Shown: positions 1 through 8,796 of the stretch, one piece after another | How the letters are laid out: each line of letters opens with the position of its first letter | How positions within the stretch are numbered: position 1 is the first letter of the stretch | Assembly (NCBI GenBank): GCA_037044955.1 | Contig: JBAOHX010000003.1 | Span: 62,001 to 126,000 of the forward strand | Origin: JAJXWB01 sp037044955 | GTDB lineage: Bacteria; Pseudomonadota; Alphaproteobacteria; Rhizobiales; Beijerinckiaceae | Length of the DNA stretch: 64,000 nucleotides | Direction: 5' to 3' | Program-made: the position numbers and the translations under genes | The notes under the pieces: model-generated | The model's input: only the letters and a program-made list of their open reading frames with translations | Database searches by the model: none | What the model was told of the DNA's origin: nothing

Positions 1-91
1 CAACTGACAGGCATGCATTCGCGCGCTTTCTCGCAAGCGCGGCTTCAGCTTTAATCGCTCGATCAATATCCGGATCGAGGAACGCCCGTTC

Positions 92-1213
92 ATGTCCACC
101 GACGCCCTGTTCGCGCCGCTCAAGCTCGGCCGCTACACGCTTGGCCATCGCATCGTCATGGCGCCGCTGACGCGGATGCGCGCGACGCCGGGAACGAATG
201 CGCCGAACGCGCTGAACGCCGAATATTACGGCCAGCGCGCCTCGAAGGGCGGGCTCATCATCGCCGAGGCGACGCCGGTCGTCGCCAGCGGCACGGCCGG
301 CCCCAACGTGCCGGGCATCTACAACGACGCGCAGATCGCCGGCTGGAAGCTGGTGACCGACGCCATCCACGCCAAGGGCGGCGTCGCCTTCCTGCAGCTC
401 TGGCACGGCGGGCGCATCTCGCATTCCTCGCTGCAGCCGGACGGCGGCGTCCCGCAGTCGGCTTCCGACATTCCGCCCTCGTCCGGCATGGTGCTCGGCG
501 CGGACTTCAAGCCGCATCCCTTCGAGACGCCGCGCCCGCTGCGGGCGGATGAAATTCCCGCGCTCGTCGCCGCCTACGGACAGGCTGCGAGGAACGCGGT
601 CGCCGCCGGCTTCGACGGCGTCGAGATCCACGGCGCCAACGGCTATCTGCTCGAGCAATTCCTGCAATCGCGCACCAACAGGCGCACGGACGCCTACGGC
701 GGCTCGATCGAAAACCGCGCGCGCCTGATGCTGGAGGCGACGAAGGCCGCCGCCGACGCCATCGGCGCCGACCGCGTCGGCATAAGGCTGTCGCCCTACG
801 GCCGCGCCAACGACAGCGGCGAGGACGATCCGATGCCGCTCTATGCTCATGTCATCGGCGAATTGAACAAGCTCGGCCTCGCCTATCTCCACCTCATCGA
901 GCCGCGCGCCAGCGGCGCCGGCCAGCGCGAGGTCGATCATCAGGACGTGCCGTCGGGCTGCGAGACCGTGCGTCCCCTGTGGAAGGGCGCGCTGATCACG
1001 GCCGGCAATTTCAAGACGGATACGGCGGCCGCCGCCGTCGGCAAGGGCCACGCCGACGCCATCGCCTTCGGCCGCTATTTCATCGCCAATCCCGACCTGC
1101 CGGAACTCGTCCGGCGCAATGCGGATTTCCGCCCCTACGACCGCTCGACCTTCTATGGCGGCGATGCGCGCGGTTACACGGATTACGCGCCGCTGAGCGC
1201 GACGGCGGGGTGA
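92..1213 (+). CDS. Old yellow enzyme family alkene reductase (NemA-like)
   Basis: This 373-residue protein is an FMN-dependent NAD(P)H:flavin oxidoreductase of the old yellow enzyme family, which reduces activated C=C bonds and electrophiles such as N-ethylmaleimide in the cytoplasm. The N-terminal MAPLTRMRA segment, the active-site region around WHGGRISH (about residues 105-112), the substrate-binding HGANGYLLEQFLQ (about 180-192) and the C-terminal flavin-phosphate region ending in AFGRYFIANPDLP are all present, and the length is normal for the family. The ATG at 92 is preceded by a CGAGG about 11 bases upstream. Its stop lies directly against the stop of the convergent methyltransferase gene. 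The physiological substrate cannot be told from sequence. Family call is firm; the nemA symbol is not assigned. Confidence 0.9.
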   Translation: MSTDALFAPLKLGRYTLGHRIVMAPLTRMRATPGTNAPNALNAEYYGQRASKGGLIIAEATPVVASGTAGPNVPGIYNDAQIAGWKLVTDAIHAKGGVAFLQLWHGGRISHSSLQPDGGVPQSASDIPPSSGMVLGADFKPHPFETPRPLRADEIPALVAAYGQAARNAVAAGFDGVEIHGANGYLLEQFLQSRTNRRTDAYGGSIENRARLMLEATKAAADAIGADRVGIRLSPYGRANDSGEDDPMPLYAHVIGELNKLGLAYLHLIEPRASGAGQREVDHQDVPSGCETVRPLWKGALITAGNFKTDTAAAAVGKGHADAIAFGRYFIANPDLPELVRRNADFRPYDRSTFYGGDARGYTDYAPLSATAG

Positions 1214-2068
1214 TTATCCAAGCGCCGCACTGACGATCCACACGGCGGCCGCCAGTGGCACGCGGCCGCCTTTTTCATACGGCGCCAATTCCCTCCGCAA
1301 TTGCTCATACGCCGCCGCGCGAATCTCTTCCGGCTGGTCGGTGAGCGCCGCGCCCGCGGGACCGATCGTGGCCGCGGATTCCACGGCGGCTTCGAGACCG
1401 CCCCCCAGCGCCAGATCCATATCCCAGTCGAATTTCGCGAATTGCGGCGCCGCAAATCCCGCTGCGTTGAGAATGCGCGTCACGCGCTCCGGCGCGGCGA
1501 AGGAGAACGGCCCGGGATCTTCCGGCCCCGGACGCGGCGGACGCGGCGCGTGCTTGCAGACCGCGTTGAACGGCAGATACATCCACGGGTTCTCGACAAC
1601 CGGCCGCCAGCAGACGAAGACGAGGCGTCCGTCGGGCGCAAGCGCGCCGCGCAGATGCGCGAAAGCCGCGACCGGATCGCCGAAGAACATCACGCCGAAG
1701 CGCGAGAACATGCGATCGAACCGCGCCTCGCTGAAATCGTCCCGGGATGCGTCGGCAAGGCGAAATTCGACATTGCGCATTCCGCGTGAAGCGCGCTTCG
1801 CCTCCACGATCATCGCCTGCGAAATATCGACGCCGAGCACGCGGCCGGAAGGACCGGCGCGTTCGGCGATGGCGAGCGTCGACGCGCCACAGCCGCAGCC
1901 GATGTCGAGCACGCGCGCGCCCGCGCGAATGTCGGCCGCCTCGATCCCGGCCATCTGCGCCGGCGCGACATTGATGTCGACGTCGGCGCTGCGCTTGAGC
2001 CACTTGTCGCCGCCGGCGCCGTCCCAGTAGGCGCGCTGCGCCTCGTGATTCTCGTTTGCGGTCGGCAC
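1214..2068 (-). CDS. Class I SAM-dependent methyltransferase
   Basis: A 284-residue Rossmann-fold methyltransferase. The SAM-binding glycine motif VLDIGCGCGAST lies near residue 55, followed by the acidic loop GVDISQAMI and a post-motif region of the UbiE/COQ5-like type. I chose the GTG at 2068 because GAGGAG sits six bases upstream; a longer reading frame reaches 2119 but has no such site. The C-terminal third resembles uncharacterised methyltransferases that carry a proline-rich PRPPRPGPEDPGPFSF segment after the core, typical of a Rhizobiales family of unknown substrate. It converges with the reductase gene and diverges from the carboxymuconolactone-decarboxylase-like gene. Substrate unknown. 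Confidence 0.8.
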   Translation of the reverse strand: MPTANENHEAQRAYWDGAGGDKWLKRSADVDINVAPAQMAGIEAADIRAGARVLDIGCGCGASTLAIAERAGPSGRVLGVDISQAMIVEAKRASRGMRNVEFRLADASRDDFSEARFDRMFSRFGVMFFGDPVAAFAHLRGALAPDGRLVFVCWRPVVENPWMYLPFNAVCKHAPRPPRPGPEDPGPFSFAAPERVTRILNAAGFAAPQFAKFDWDMDLALGGGLEAAVESAATIGPAGAALTDQPEEIRAAAYEQLRRELAPYEKGGRVPLAAAVWIVSAALG

Positions 2069-2152
2069 GTCGCTCTCCTCACGATACGGCCTGGCTTGGC
2101 CGCCTCTGCGCCCGATCATATGGTGGACGCCTCACCTTGCGAAAGACACGTG

Positions 2153-2702
2153 ATGCCGCGCCTGCCCGATCTCGACCCCGCGACCCTCGACGCCGAACAG
2201 AAGCGCATCCACGACGAGATCGCGTCTGGCCCGCGCGGCAAGGTGGAGGGCCCGCTGCGCGTATGGTTGACGAGCGCCGGCCTCGCCGACAAGGCGCAGG
2301 CGCTCGGCGCCTTCTGTCGCTACGGCACGAGCCTGCCGCCGCGCCTTTCCGAACTCGCCATTCTCGTCACCGGCGCATATTGGCGGGCCGGATTCGAATG
2401 GCATGTGCATGCGCCGATCGGCGTCGCCGCCGGCCTCGATCCGCAGGCGGTCGAGAAGGATTCGCGTCGGCGCCGAACCCGATCTCGCCAACGACGAGGA
2501 AAGGGCCGTCTATGCCTTTTCACGCGAATTGCTCGCAAACCGCCGCGTGTCCGACGCGACCTATGCTTTTGCTGAAAGAATTCTGGGCGCACGCGGCCTC
2601 GTCGATCTCGTCGGCGTGCTCGGCTATTACGGGCTGATCTCGATGACCATCAACGCCTTCGAAGTGCCCGTGCCGGCCGGCGCCCGCGAGCCTTTCGCAT
2701 AA
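2153..2702 (+). CDS. Carboxymuconolactone decarboxylase family protein (one-base frame break)
   Basis: The first part (from ATG at 2153) and the second part read in different frames and together form one protein of about 182 residues. It begins MPRLPDLDPATLD and carries RLSELAILVTG and HVHAPIGVAAGLDP, which fit the carboxymuconolactone decarboxylase / AhpD-like family. The CxxC of true AhpD peroxidases is absent; the motif region reads EWHVHAP instead, so a peroxidase role is not supported. The frame changes at about 2455-2463, and removing one base gives a continuous AVEKIRVGAEPDL. This is one of ten such breaks in the window and is probably a sequence error. Exact function unknown. Confidence 0.7.
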
Positions 2703-2708
2703 GCGCCG

Positions 2709-3873
2709 TCAATCGAGAATGACATGCGGGACGAAGCGCGACCGGTTGGAGGTGATCGCGCTCCGGTCTTCGCGAATCCCCATCCCCGCCGCCGCCTCGC
2801 CGACGAGCCAGGAACCGATGACCGGCCGGAAACCGTCGAAATCCGGCAAGGGATGCAGCGCCTGCCGCACATAGCCCTCCGCGCCATAGTCGCCCGAGGT
2901 GCGCGCCAGGATATGCGCGCCCTGGTAGAGCGTGACGTTCGCGCCCTCGCGCGACAGCAGCGGTTTTCGCGCATAATCTTCGCCGAGGCTGTCTGCGCGA
3001 GAATCGTTTTCGAAAAACGTCGGCAAAAGATTGGGATGGTTCGGCTCGGCCTCCCACAGCAGCGCGAGAAATCCCTTGTTCGATAGGAGCGCCTTCCACG
3101 GCGGCTCGAAGAAGCGCGTCATCTTCATCGCCGGCGACTTGCCGAATTCGTCGGCGAACATCCATTCCCAGGGATAGAGCTTGAACAGGCATTCGATATG
3201 ACGGTCTTCGCGGTCCGCGAAACGGTCCATCAGAAAGCCGATGTCGCCCATGTCGATCTGCATCGTCTCGAGACCGGCCTGCGTCGCGCAATCCGCGAGA
3301 TAGGCGATCGTGCCGGAATCCTCGATGCTCGCCTGCATGCAGGCGAGATGCAGGAACTGGTCGGGAATGGGCGCGACGGCGCGCCAGCGCGCGATCAGCT
3401 TTTCGTGCAGCGAGTTGAACTGGTCTGAGTCAGAGGGAAGCGCGCCGCGCTGCACGAGATCGCGCAGCCATTGCCATTGCACGACGGCGCTTTCGAACAG
3501 GCTCGTCGGCGTGTCGGCGTTGTATTCGAGCAGCTTCGCCGGGCCCGCGGCGTCGTAGGCGAAATCGAAGCGGCCATAGAGGCTCTTGTCGCCGCGCTTC
3601 CAGCTCTCCGCGATCAGGCCCCAGGCATGCTCGGGGATCGCCAGCCTGCGCAGGATCGCCTCGTCGCGCACGACCTCGCGCGACGACCTCCCGCGCGAGC
3701 GAGCCGAGCTCTTCTGTCGGCTGCTCCAGATCGTCTTCGATCTCGCGCAGCGTGAATTCGTAGCGCGCGCTTTCGTCCCAATAGATTTCACCGTCGATCT
3801 CGGCGAAGGCGAAGCCGATTTCGGCGGCGCGTTGCGCGAAATCCGGGCGCGGAGAGCTTGCGACGCGCCGCAT
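2709..3873 (-). CDS. Glutathionylspermidine synthase-like ATP-grasp protein (YjfC/YgiC family; one-base frame break)
   Basis: The joined product (about 388 residues) matches the E. coli YjfC/YgiC family, ATP-grasp ligases related to the synthetase half of glutathionylspermidine synthase. Typical segments are EIYWDESARYEF near the start, LYGRFDFAYD, KLLEYNADTPTSLFES, KLYPWEWMF, NKGFLALLWE, HPNLLPTFF, RKPLLSREGANV and the C-terminal GMGIREDRSAITSNRSRFVPH. The frame breaks at about 3674; deleting one G of the coding strand restores EVVARVVRDEAIL, which fits the family spacing. It is the last gene of a three-gene operon after a DUF350 gene and a small Gly/Ser-rich protein gene, the same neighbourhood as E. 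coli yjfL-yjfM-yjfC. The true substrate of this family is unproven. Confidence 0.8.
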
Positions 3874-3876
3874 GGG

Positions 3877-4305
3877 TCAGGAGCCGGCGCCGTGGGCTGC
3901 GCCCGCATGGCCGAAGCCGCCGAATGCGCCGTGGCCGGCCGGCGACGCGCCGAGATGCTGCGCCGACGTCGACGGGCTCGAACTCGATCCGCTCGAGGAA
4001 AACCAACCATGACTGCCGCCGCCATGCGAGCCGCTGGAACTGCGCCCGCTCGGGCAATCGTCCGGCGGCAGTCCGCGCTGCGCCGCCTGCGCCCGGCACG
4101 CCTCGGCCTGCTCGCGCGCGTGACGGCTTTCGTACCAGGCGCCGCCCGCGAGCGCGGTCGCGCCGAGCGAGACGAGGCCGACCGTCATCGACATCTTGCG
4201 GCGAGGCGTCGGCGGCGCCGCGTTCGGCAGGCCGCCCGGCGCATGCAGCACCGCCGGCGGCGCGTTCTTCAGGCCGAAGGGCGGGCGCGGCTTCTTCATC
4301 GTCAC
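3877..4305 (-). CDS. Small membrane-anchored Gly/Ser-rich protein between DUF350 and GSP-synthase-like genes
   Basis: A protein of about 140 residues with a proline-rich basic N-terminus, one hydrophobic segment (MTVGLVSLGATALAGG, about residues 39-54), a short stretch with two cysteines (EACRAQAAQRGLPPDDC) and a low-complexity tail rich in Gly, Ser and His. It starts with GTG at 4305 overlapping the DUF350 stop (GTGA) or with ATG at 4299; the two choices differ by two residues. It ends three bases before the start of the GSP-synthase-like gene, so the three genes are probably one transcript. By position it corresponds to the DUF1190-type YjfM/YgiB protein, but sequence similarity is too weak to assign that family. 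Confidence 0.6.
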   Translation of the reverse strand: MTMKKPRPPFGLKNAPPAVLHAPGGLPNAAPPTPRRKMSMTVGLVSLGATALAGGAWYESRHAREQAEACRAQAAQRGLPPDDCPSGRSSSGSHGGGSHGWFSSSGSSSSPSTSAQHLGASPAGHGAFGGFGHAGAAHGAGS

Positions 4306-4709
4306 GGGCTCATGCAGGCTGTCGTCACCAGCCCGGCGGCGATGGCGACCGAGCCCGACCAGATGGCCGCGGCGAGCGCATTCTGCGCAATCGCCTGAGA
4401 CAGGTTCGGATGCGCGAGATTGGCCAGCCCGTAGGCGACGAATTGCGCAAGCATCGCCACCAGGCCCCAGATCAGGAATTCGACGATGCTGCGCGTATTG
4501 TGGATCGCGCCGGCGAGCGCGATGGCGTAGCCGACGAGCGTGAGCCCGAAGGCCAGCGCCGCCGAGGCGTTGTGCTCGCGCACGATCAGGCCGAATTCGT
4601 CGTGTCGCGTCAGCCGCGTGTAGATCGCGCAGAAGACCGCCGCATAGGCGAGCGCGCCGACAAAATAAATGGCGAAGGCGGTCAGTCCCGCAACCAGCCC
4701 GTCCGGCAT
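4302..4709 (-). CDS. DUF350 family membrane protein (YjfL-like)
   Basis: A 135-residue protein with four hydrophobic segments: near FAIYFVGALAYAAVFCAIY, SAALAFGLTLVGYAIALAGA, EFLIWGLVAMLAQFVAYG and AIWSGSVAIAAGLVTT. The pattern, including the HDEFGLIVREHNASAALAFG linker, is that of DUF350 inner-membrane proteins such as E. coli YjfL. The ATG at 4709 is chosen because AGAGGGGG lies just upstream; a longer frame reaches 4742. It is the first gene of a tight operon with the Gly/Ser-rich protein and the glutathionylspermidine-synthase-like gene. Function of DUF350 is not known; the constant linkage suggests a shared membrane or envelope role. Confidence 0.8.
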   Translation of the reverse strand: MPDGLVAGLTAFAIYFVGALAYAAVFCAIYTRLTRHDEFGLIVREHNASAALAFGLTLVGYAIALAGAIHNTRSIVEFLIWGLVAMLAQFVAYGLANLAHPNLSQAIAQNALAAAIWSGSVAIAAGLVTTACMSP

Positions 4710-4770
4710 GTCGTCCCCCTCTCGACCTGCGCAGTGTAGCAAGCCGGCCGGCCGACGCGAAGCCGCTCGT

Positions 4771-5796
4771 TCAGGCCAGATACCGCCGCAGCTCCAGCGT
4801 GCCCTTCTCGCCGATGAAATCGTAGGTGTCGGCGATGAATTTCTCGCCCGCGCTGCGGCCGAGGTCGAACAGCTTCTTGAAGAGATCGTAGTCGGCCTGC
4901 ATCTTCGTATCGGCCGTATAGGCCGCGAGCGCCGCGCCGCCCTCGATCAGGTGCATGCGGATTTTCTTGTAGCGCGTGTCCTTCAGCCGCCCCTCGTCGA
5001 TCAGCCGCGCGACGAAGTCGATGGCGCGGAATTCGCCGATGAGCGGCGCATTGAAGGTGATCTCGTTCATGCGCTGCATGATCTCGGCGGCCGTGTCGGG
5101 CGTATCGGGCCGTTCGATCGGATCGAGCTGGACCAGCACGACGTCGAGGCAATCGGTCTCCGAGAAGAACGGGAAGAGCGGCGGATTGCCAGAATAGCCG
5201 CCGTCCCAATAGGGAACGCCGCCAATCTCGACCGCCTTGAACAGCGTCGGCAGGCAGGCGGACGCCATCACCATGTCGGCGGTCAGTTCCGGCCGGCGAA
5301 AGACCTTGATCCTGCCGGTGCGCACATTCGTCGCCGAGATGAACAGCTTCATGTCGTCGCTGGCGCGCAAGGCGTCGAAGTTCACCAGCTTCGTCAATAC
5401 GGAGCGCAGCGGATTGATGTCGAGCGGATTGAAGTCGTAAGGCGACAGGAAGCTCGACGCGCTCTGCCACAGGCGCTCGCCGAACTTCAGCGGATCGAAG
5501 GCGGAGAGGTAGGCGTCGAACAGGCCGCGCTGGACGGAATTGAGCCGCCCGTCGAGGCTGACGCTGCGCCAGAAATGCTCGAGCTGCTTTCGCGCGGCTG
5601 CCGGACCGCCCTCGCGCAGGCCGTCCGCCAGCACCACCGCGTTCATCGCGCCCGCGCTCGCGCCGCTGGCGCCGGCGATCTCGAAGCGGCCGTCCGCCAG
5701 CAGCGCGTCGAGCGCGCCCCAGGTGAAGGCGCCATGCGCGCCTCCGCCCTGCAGCGCGAGATTGATGCGCTTCCTGCTCGTCGCGCTTGCGCTCAC
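4771..5796 (-). CDS. Patatin-like phospholipase family protein
   Basis: A 341-residue serine acyl hydrolase of the patatin family. The oxyanion-hole glycines (LALQGGGAHGAF, about residues 13-24), the nucleophile elbow GASAG (about residues 45-49) and the catalytic aspartate in WDGGYSGN (about residues 204-211) are intact. The GTG start at 5796 overlaps the stop codon of bdhA (GTGA), so the gene is translationally coupled to 3-hydroxybutyrate dehydrogenase. The pairing suggests a role in lipid or polyhydroxybutyrate turnover, but that is inference from context; substrate specificity cannot be read from the sequence. Confidence 0.85.
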   Translation of the reverse strand: MSASATSRKRINLALQGGGAHGAFTWGALDALLADGRFEIAGASGASAGAMNAVVLADGLREGGPAAARKQLEHFWRSVSLDGRLNSVQRGLFDAYLSAFDPLKFGERLWQSASSFLSPYDFNPLDINPLRSVLTKLVNFDALRASDDMKLFISATNVRTGRIKVFRRPELTADMVMASACLPTLFKAVEIGGVPYWDGGYSGNPPLFPFFSETDCLDVVLVQLDPIERPDTPDTAAEIMQRMNEITFNAPLIGEFRAIDFVARLIDEGRLKDTRYKKIRMHLIEGGAALAAYTADTKMQADYDLFKKLFDLGRSAGEKFIADTYDFIGEKGTLELRRYLA

Positions 5797-6579
5797 GCGG
5801 CGGTCCAGCCGCCGTCCATGGAAATGTTCGCGCCGGTGATCTGCGAGGCCGCGTCCGAGCACAGGAAGACGGCGAGCGCGGCGACCTGCTCGACGGTGAC
5901 GAACTGCTTGGTCGGCTGGGCGGCCAGCAGCACGTCGTTCATGACCTGCTCCTTGGTCATGTTGCGCGCCTTCATCGTGTCGGGGATCTGCTTCTCGACC
6001 AGCGGCGTCCAGACATAGCCGGGCGAGATGCAATTGACCGTCACGCCTGACGTGGCGACTTCCAGCGCGATCGTCTTGGTGAGGCCGGCGATGCCGTGCT
6101 TGGCCGAGACATAGGCCGACTTGAACGGCGAGGCGACGAGCGAATGCGCCGATGCGGTATTGATGATGCGGCCCCATTTGCGCGCCTTCATGCCCGGCGA
6201 CCGATGCGCGGATCGTGTGAAAGGCCGAGGACAGGTTGATGGCGATGATCTGGTCCCATTTCTCGATGGGGAAATCCTCGACCGGCGAGACGAACTGGAT
6301 GCCGGCGTTGTTGACGAGAATATCGACGGAGCCCAGCGTCTTTTCCGCATTGGCGATCATGGCGGCGATCTCGGCCGGCTTCGACATGTCGGCAGCGTCG
6401 TAGAGGCATTTCACGCCGAAATCCTTCTCGATGCCGGCGCGCTCCTTCTCGATCGCGTCCTTGTCGCCGAAGCCGTTGATGACGACATTGGCGCCCTCCT
6501 TGGCGAGGGCGCGGGCATAGGCGAGGCCGATGCCCGAGGTAGAGCCCGTGACGACGGCGTTGCGCTTGGCGAGGGACAT
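5793..6579 (-). CDS. bdhA: D-3-hydroxybutyrate dehydrogenase (one-base frame break)
   Basis: A short-chain dehydrogenase that interconverts D-3-hydroxybutyrate and acetoacetate with NAD, used when polyhydroxybutyrate is degraded. It begins MSLAKRNAVVTGSTSGIGLA with the TGxxxGxG cofactor motif, has NNAGIQFVSPVEDFP, then the catalytic SAYVSAKHG (YxxxK) and the C-terminal GGWTAA typical of the family. TGGAGATCG precedes the ATG at 6579. The reading frame breaks at about 6197: removing one base gives the expected ASVPGMKARKWGRIINTASAH. The pha genes that make the polymer lie 7 kb away. It overlaps the downstream patatin-like gene. Confidence 0.9.
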
Positions 6580-6684
6580 GGCGATCTCCAGGAAATGATC
6601 GGGAAATGATGCGACGCAATATATCGCGCCGCCCGCCCGAAGGCGATGGTTCGAAATGCCGACGCCGCACGCTATAATGGACGC

Positions 6685-7162
6685 ATGACGCACGGCGCCG
6701 CCCAAGATCGCGATCCAGGCCATCGACACGGCCACGACGCCGCCTGCGCGCCGGCGGCGGCGGCTCGCCTCACGCCCGGCCGGAAGGCGGTGCTCGACAT
6801 ACTGGAGAGCGCCCGCCGGCCTATCGGCGCCTATGAGATGATCGACATTCTGGCGGCTTCGGCAGGCCGGAGACCGGCGCCGACGCAGGTCTACCGGGCA
6901 CTGGATTTTCTTGTGGAACAAGGACTTGTCCACCGCCTCGCCTCCCGCAACGCCTATCTCGCCTGCGGGCATGGACACGAGGCGAGCGAGCCCGTCGCCT
7001 TCCTGATCTGCGACGGCTGCGGCCACGTCGACGAGGCGACCTCGCCCAGCCCTTTCGGCCGATGTCGCCGATGTCGCGGGCAAGCGCGGATTTGCGCCGC
7101 GCGCCCAGATCATCGAAATAGCCGGGCGCTGCGCCGCCTGTGTCACGAAGGATGTGGCGTGA
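6685..7162 (+). CDS. zur: Fur-family zinc uptake regulator Zur (one-base frame break)
   Basis: A Fur-family metalloregulator of about 158 residues that represses zinc uptake genes when zinc is bound. The N-terminus is His-rich (HRHGHD), followed by the winged-helix LTPGRKAVLDILESA and PAPTQVYRALDFLVEQGLVH, the metal region AYLACGHGHE, the first zinc-site cysteines in CDGCGHVDEA and, after the frame break, a final IAGRCAACVTKD with the second CxxC. The frame changes at about 7045-7058; dropping one base joins the two parts (ADVADVAGKRGFAPRAQIIE follows). Zur is preferred over Fur because of the RALDFLVEQG and SRNAYLAC pattern seen in alphaproteobacterial Zur. The gene diverges from bdhA. Confidence 0.8.
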
Positions 7163-7187
7163 GCGGCCAGATCGAACCACGAGCCTG

Positions 7188-7320
7188 TTCCCTCCCCCCT
7201 TGTGGGGGAGGCCGGCGGAAATCAGCTCCGCTGATTTCGCCTGTAGGGTGGGGGATCGGGTAACCCGGCGAAATTTCCCGACCCCCTCCCCGCCCCTCCC
7301 CACAAGGGGGAGGGGAGGAA
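7188..7320 (+). repeat. Pair of C-rich/G-rich palindromic repeats between zur and ispG
   Basis: This intergenic stretch holds two palindromic units in opposite polarity. One is around 7192-7210 (CCTCCCCCCTTGTGGGGGAGG type), the other around 7282-7319 (CCCTCCCCACAAGGGGGAGG type), so together they also form a larger inverted repeat. A small hairpin (ATCAGCTCCGCTGAT) lies between them at about 7222-7236. Such units are common REP-like elements of Rhizobiales chromosomes. No coding potential is seen here. Confidence 0.7.
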
Positions 7321-7358
7321 TCGCGACCTGCTTTCTCGATGCTGACGATGATGGACCG

Positions 7359-8666
7359 ATGACGAACGCCTCAGAAAAAGCCTGCCTGCCCGAACCCGTC
7401 GCCGCCGAGCCCGCGGCCCGCCACCGCACGACCGGCGTCCTCGTCGGCGCCGGCAAGGGCGCCGTGCGCGCGGGCGCCATTCAGGTGGGCGGCGGCGCCC
7501 CCATCGTCGTGCAGTCCATGACCAACACCGACACCGCCGACATCGAGAGCACCGCGAGACAGGTGGCGGCGCTCGCGCAGGCGGGCTCCGAACTCGTGCG
7601 CATCACCGTCGACCGCGACGAGGCGGCGGCCGCCGTGCCGCATATCCGCGACCGTTTGGCCCAGATGGGCGTGGACGTTCCGCTCGTCGGCGACTTCCAC
7701 TACATCGGCCACAAGCTGCTGGCCGATCACCCGGCCTGCGCCGAGGCGCTCGACAAGTATCGCATCAATCCCGGCAATGTCGGCTTCAAGGAGAAGAAGG
7801 ACCGGCAGTTCGCGGCGATCGTGGAAACGGCGATCAGGTACGGCAAGACCGTGCGCATCGGCGCCAATTGGGGTTCGCTCGATCAGGACATGCTGACGGC
7901 GCTGATGGACCGCAACGCCAGTTCGTCGCGCCCGATCGACGCGCAGGCGGTGACGCGCGAGGCGCTGGTCCAGTCCGCGCTCATGTCGGCCGATCTCGCG
8001 CGGGAGATCGGCCTGCCGAAGGACCGCATCATTCTGTCGGCCAAGGTTTCGGCGGTGCAGGGGCTGATCTCCGTCTACCGCATGCTGGCGCAGCGCTCGG
8101 ACTATGCGCTGCATCTCGGCCTGACCGAGGCCGGCATGGGCTCGAAGGGCGTCGTCGCGTCGGCCGCCGCGCTCGGCGTGCTGCTGCAGGAGGGAATCGG
8201 CGACACGATCCGCGTCTCGCTGACGCCCGAACCCGGCGGCGACCGCACGCTGGAAGTGAAGGTCGCGCAGGAAATCCTGCAGACCATGGGCTTCCGCACC
8301 TTCGTGCCGCTGGTCGCGGCCTGCCCCGGCTGTGGCCGCACGACCTCGACCGTGTTTCAGGAACTCGCGCGCGACATTCAGGACCACATCCGCGTCTCGA
8401 TGCCGGAGTGGAAGAAGAAATACGCCGGCGTCGAGACGCTGAACGTCGCGGTCATGGGCTGCATCGTCAACGGTCCCGGCGAGTCGAAGCACGCCGATAT
8501 CGGCATTTCGCTGCCCGGCACCGGCGAGGCGCCGGCCGCGCCCGTCTTCATCGACGGCAAGAAGGCGATGACTCTTCGCGGGCACGGCATTGCGGAGGAG
8601 TTCAAGCAGATCGTCGAGGATTATGTCGAGCGCCGTTTCGGCGCGGGCGCGAAAGCGGCGGAATAG
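7359..8666 (+). CDS. ispG: 4-hydroxy-3-methylbut-2-enyl-diphosphate synthase
   Basis: IspG (GcpE) catalyses the penultimate step of the non-mevalonate isoprenoid pathway, reductively opening the cyclic diphosphate MEcPP using a [4Fe-4S] cluster. The 435-residue protein contains QSMTNTDTADIEST, the GDFHYIGHKLL strand, RINPGNVGFKEKKD and the C-terminal cluster ligands in ACPGCGRTTSTVF and VMGCIVNGPGE. I start it at the ATG at 7359; a longer open frame upstream runs through the repeat region and is not credible. It ends with the IVEDYVERRFG tail usual in alphaproteobacteria. Another isoprenoid gene, ispA, lies 1.4 kb further on but on the other strand. Confidence 0.95.
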   Translation: MTNASEKACLPEPVAAEPAARHRTTGVLVGAGKGAVRAGAIQVGGGAPIVVQSMTNTDTADIESTARQVAALAQAGSELVRITVDRDEAAAAVPHIRDRLAQMGVDVPLVGDFHYIGHKLLADHPACAEALDKYRINPGNVGFKEKKDRQFAAIVETAIRYGKTVRIGANWGSLDQDMLTALMDRNASSSRPIDAQAVTREALVQSALMSADLAREIGLPKDRIILSAKVSAVQGLISVYRMLAQRSDYALHLGLTEAGMGSKGVVASAAALGVLLQEGIGDTIRVSLTPEPGGDRTLEVKVAQEILQTMGFRTFVPLVAACPGCGRTTSTVFQELARDIQDHIRVSMPEWKKKYAGVETLNVAVMGCIVNGPGESKHADIGISLPGTGEAPAAPVFIDGKKAMTLRGHGIAEEFKQIVEDYVERRFGAGAKAAE

Positions 8667-8674
8667 GCGCGATT

Positions 8675-8785
8675 GTCATTCCCGCGAAAGTCCGACCGAA
8701 GTCGGCAACAGCCGACTTCGTGACGCGGGAATCCAGAAAGCGTCGCCGTCATCCGTGGATGCCCGCTTTCGCGGGCATGACAATT
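8675..8785. repeat. Composite palindromic repeat, copy 1 (with nested hairpin)
   Basis: The element starts GTCATTCCCGCGAAAG and ends GCTTTCGCGGGCATGAC, so its ends form an inverted repeat. Inside it, at about 8699-8722, is a separate hairpin CGAAGTCGGC-AACA-GCCGACTTCG. The same outer sequence is found at 41812, 53005 and 55180, and the same inner hairpin again at about 55244-55267. It fills the gap between ispG and the GNAT gene. Confidence 0.8.
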
Positions 8786-8796
8786 CTCGTCTTCCA

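Noticed and set aside
3670..3695. A 13-base near-tandem repeat (ACGACCTC-type) at the frame break of the GSP-synthase-like gene, which could have been a duplication causing the break.
   Set aside because: Removing a full 13-base copy gives a protein shorter than the family there. Removing just one base gives EVVARVVRDEAIL, which matches the family spacing, so the repeat is coincidental.
4771..7146. A very long minus-strand open frame (791 codons) that could be read as a fusion of 3-hydroxybutyrate dehydrogenase and patatin.
   Set aside because: The frame joins the two only because of the one-base break in bdhA; the true bdhA C-terminus lies in another frame and stops at 5793, with the patatin starting there by a GTGA overlap.
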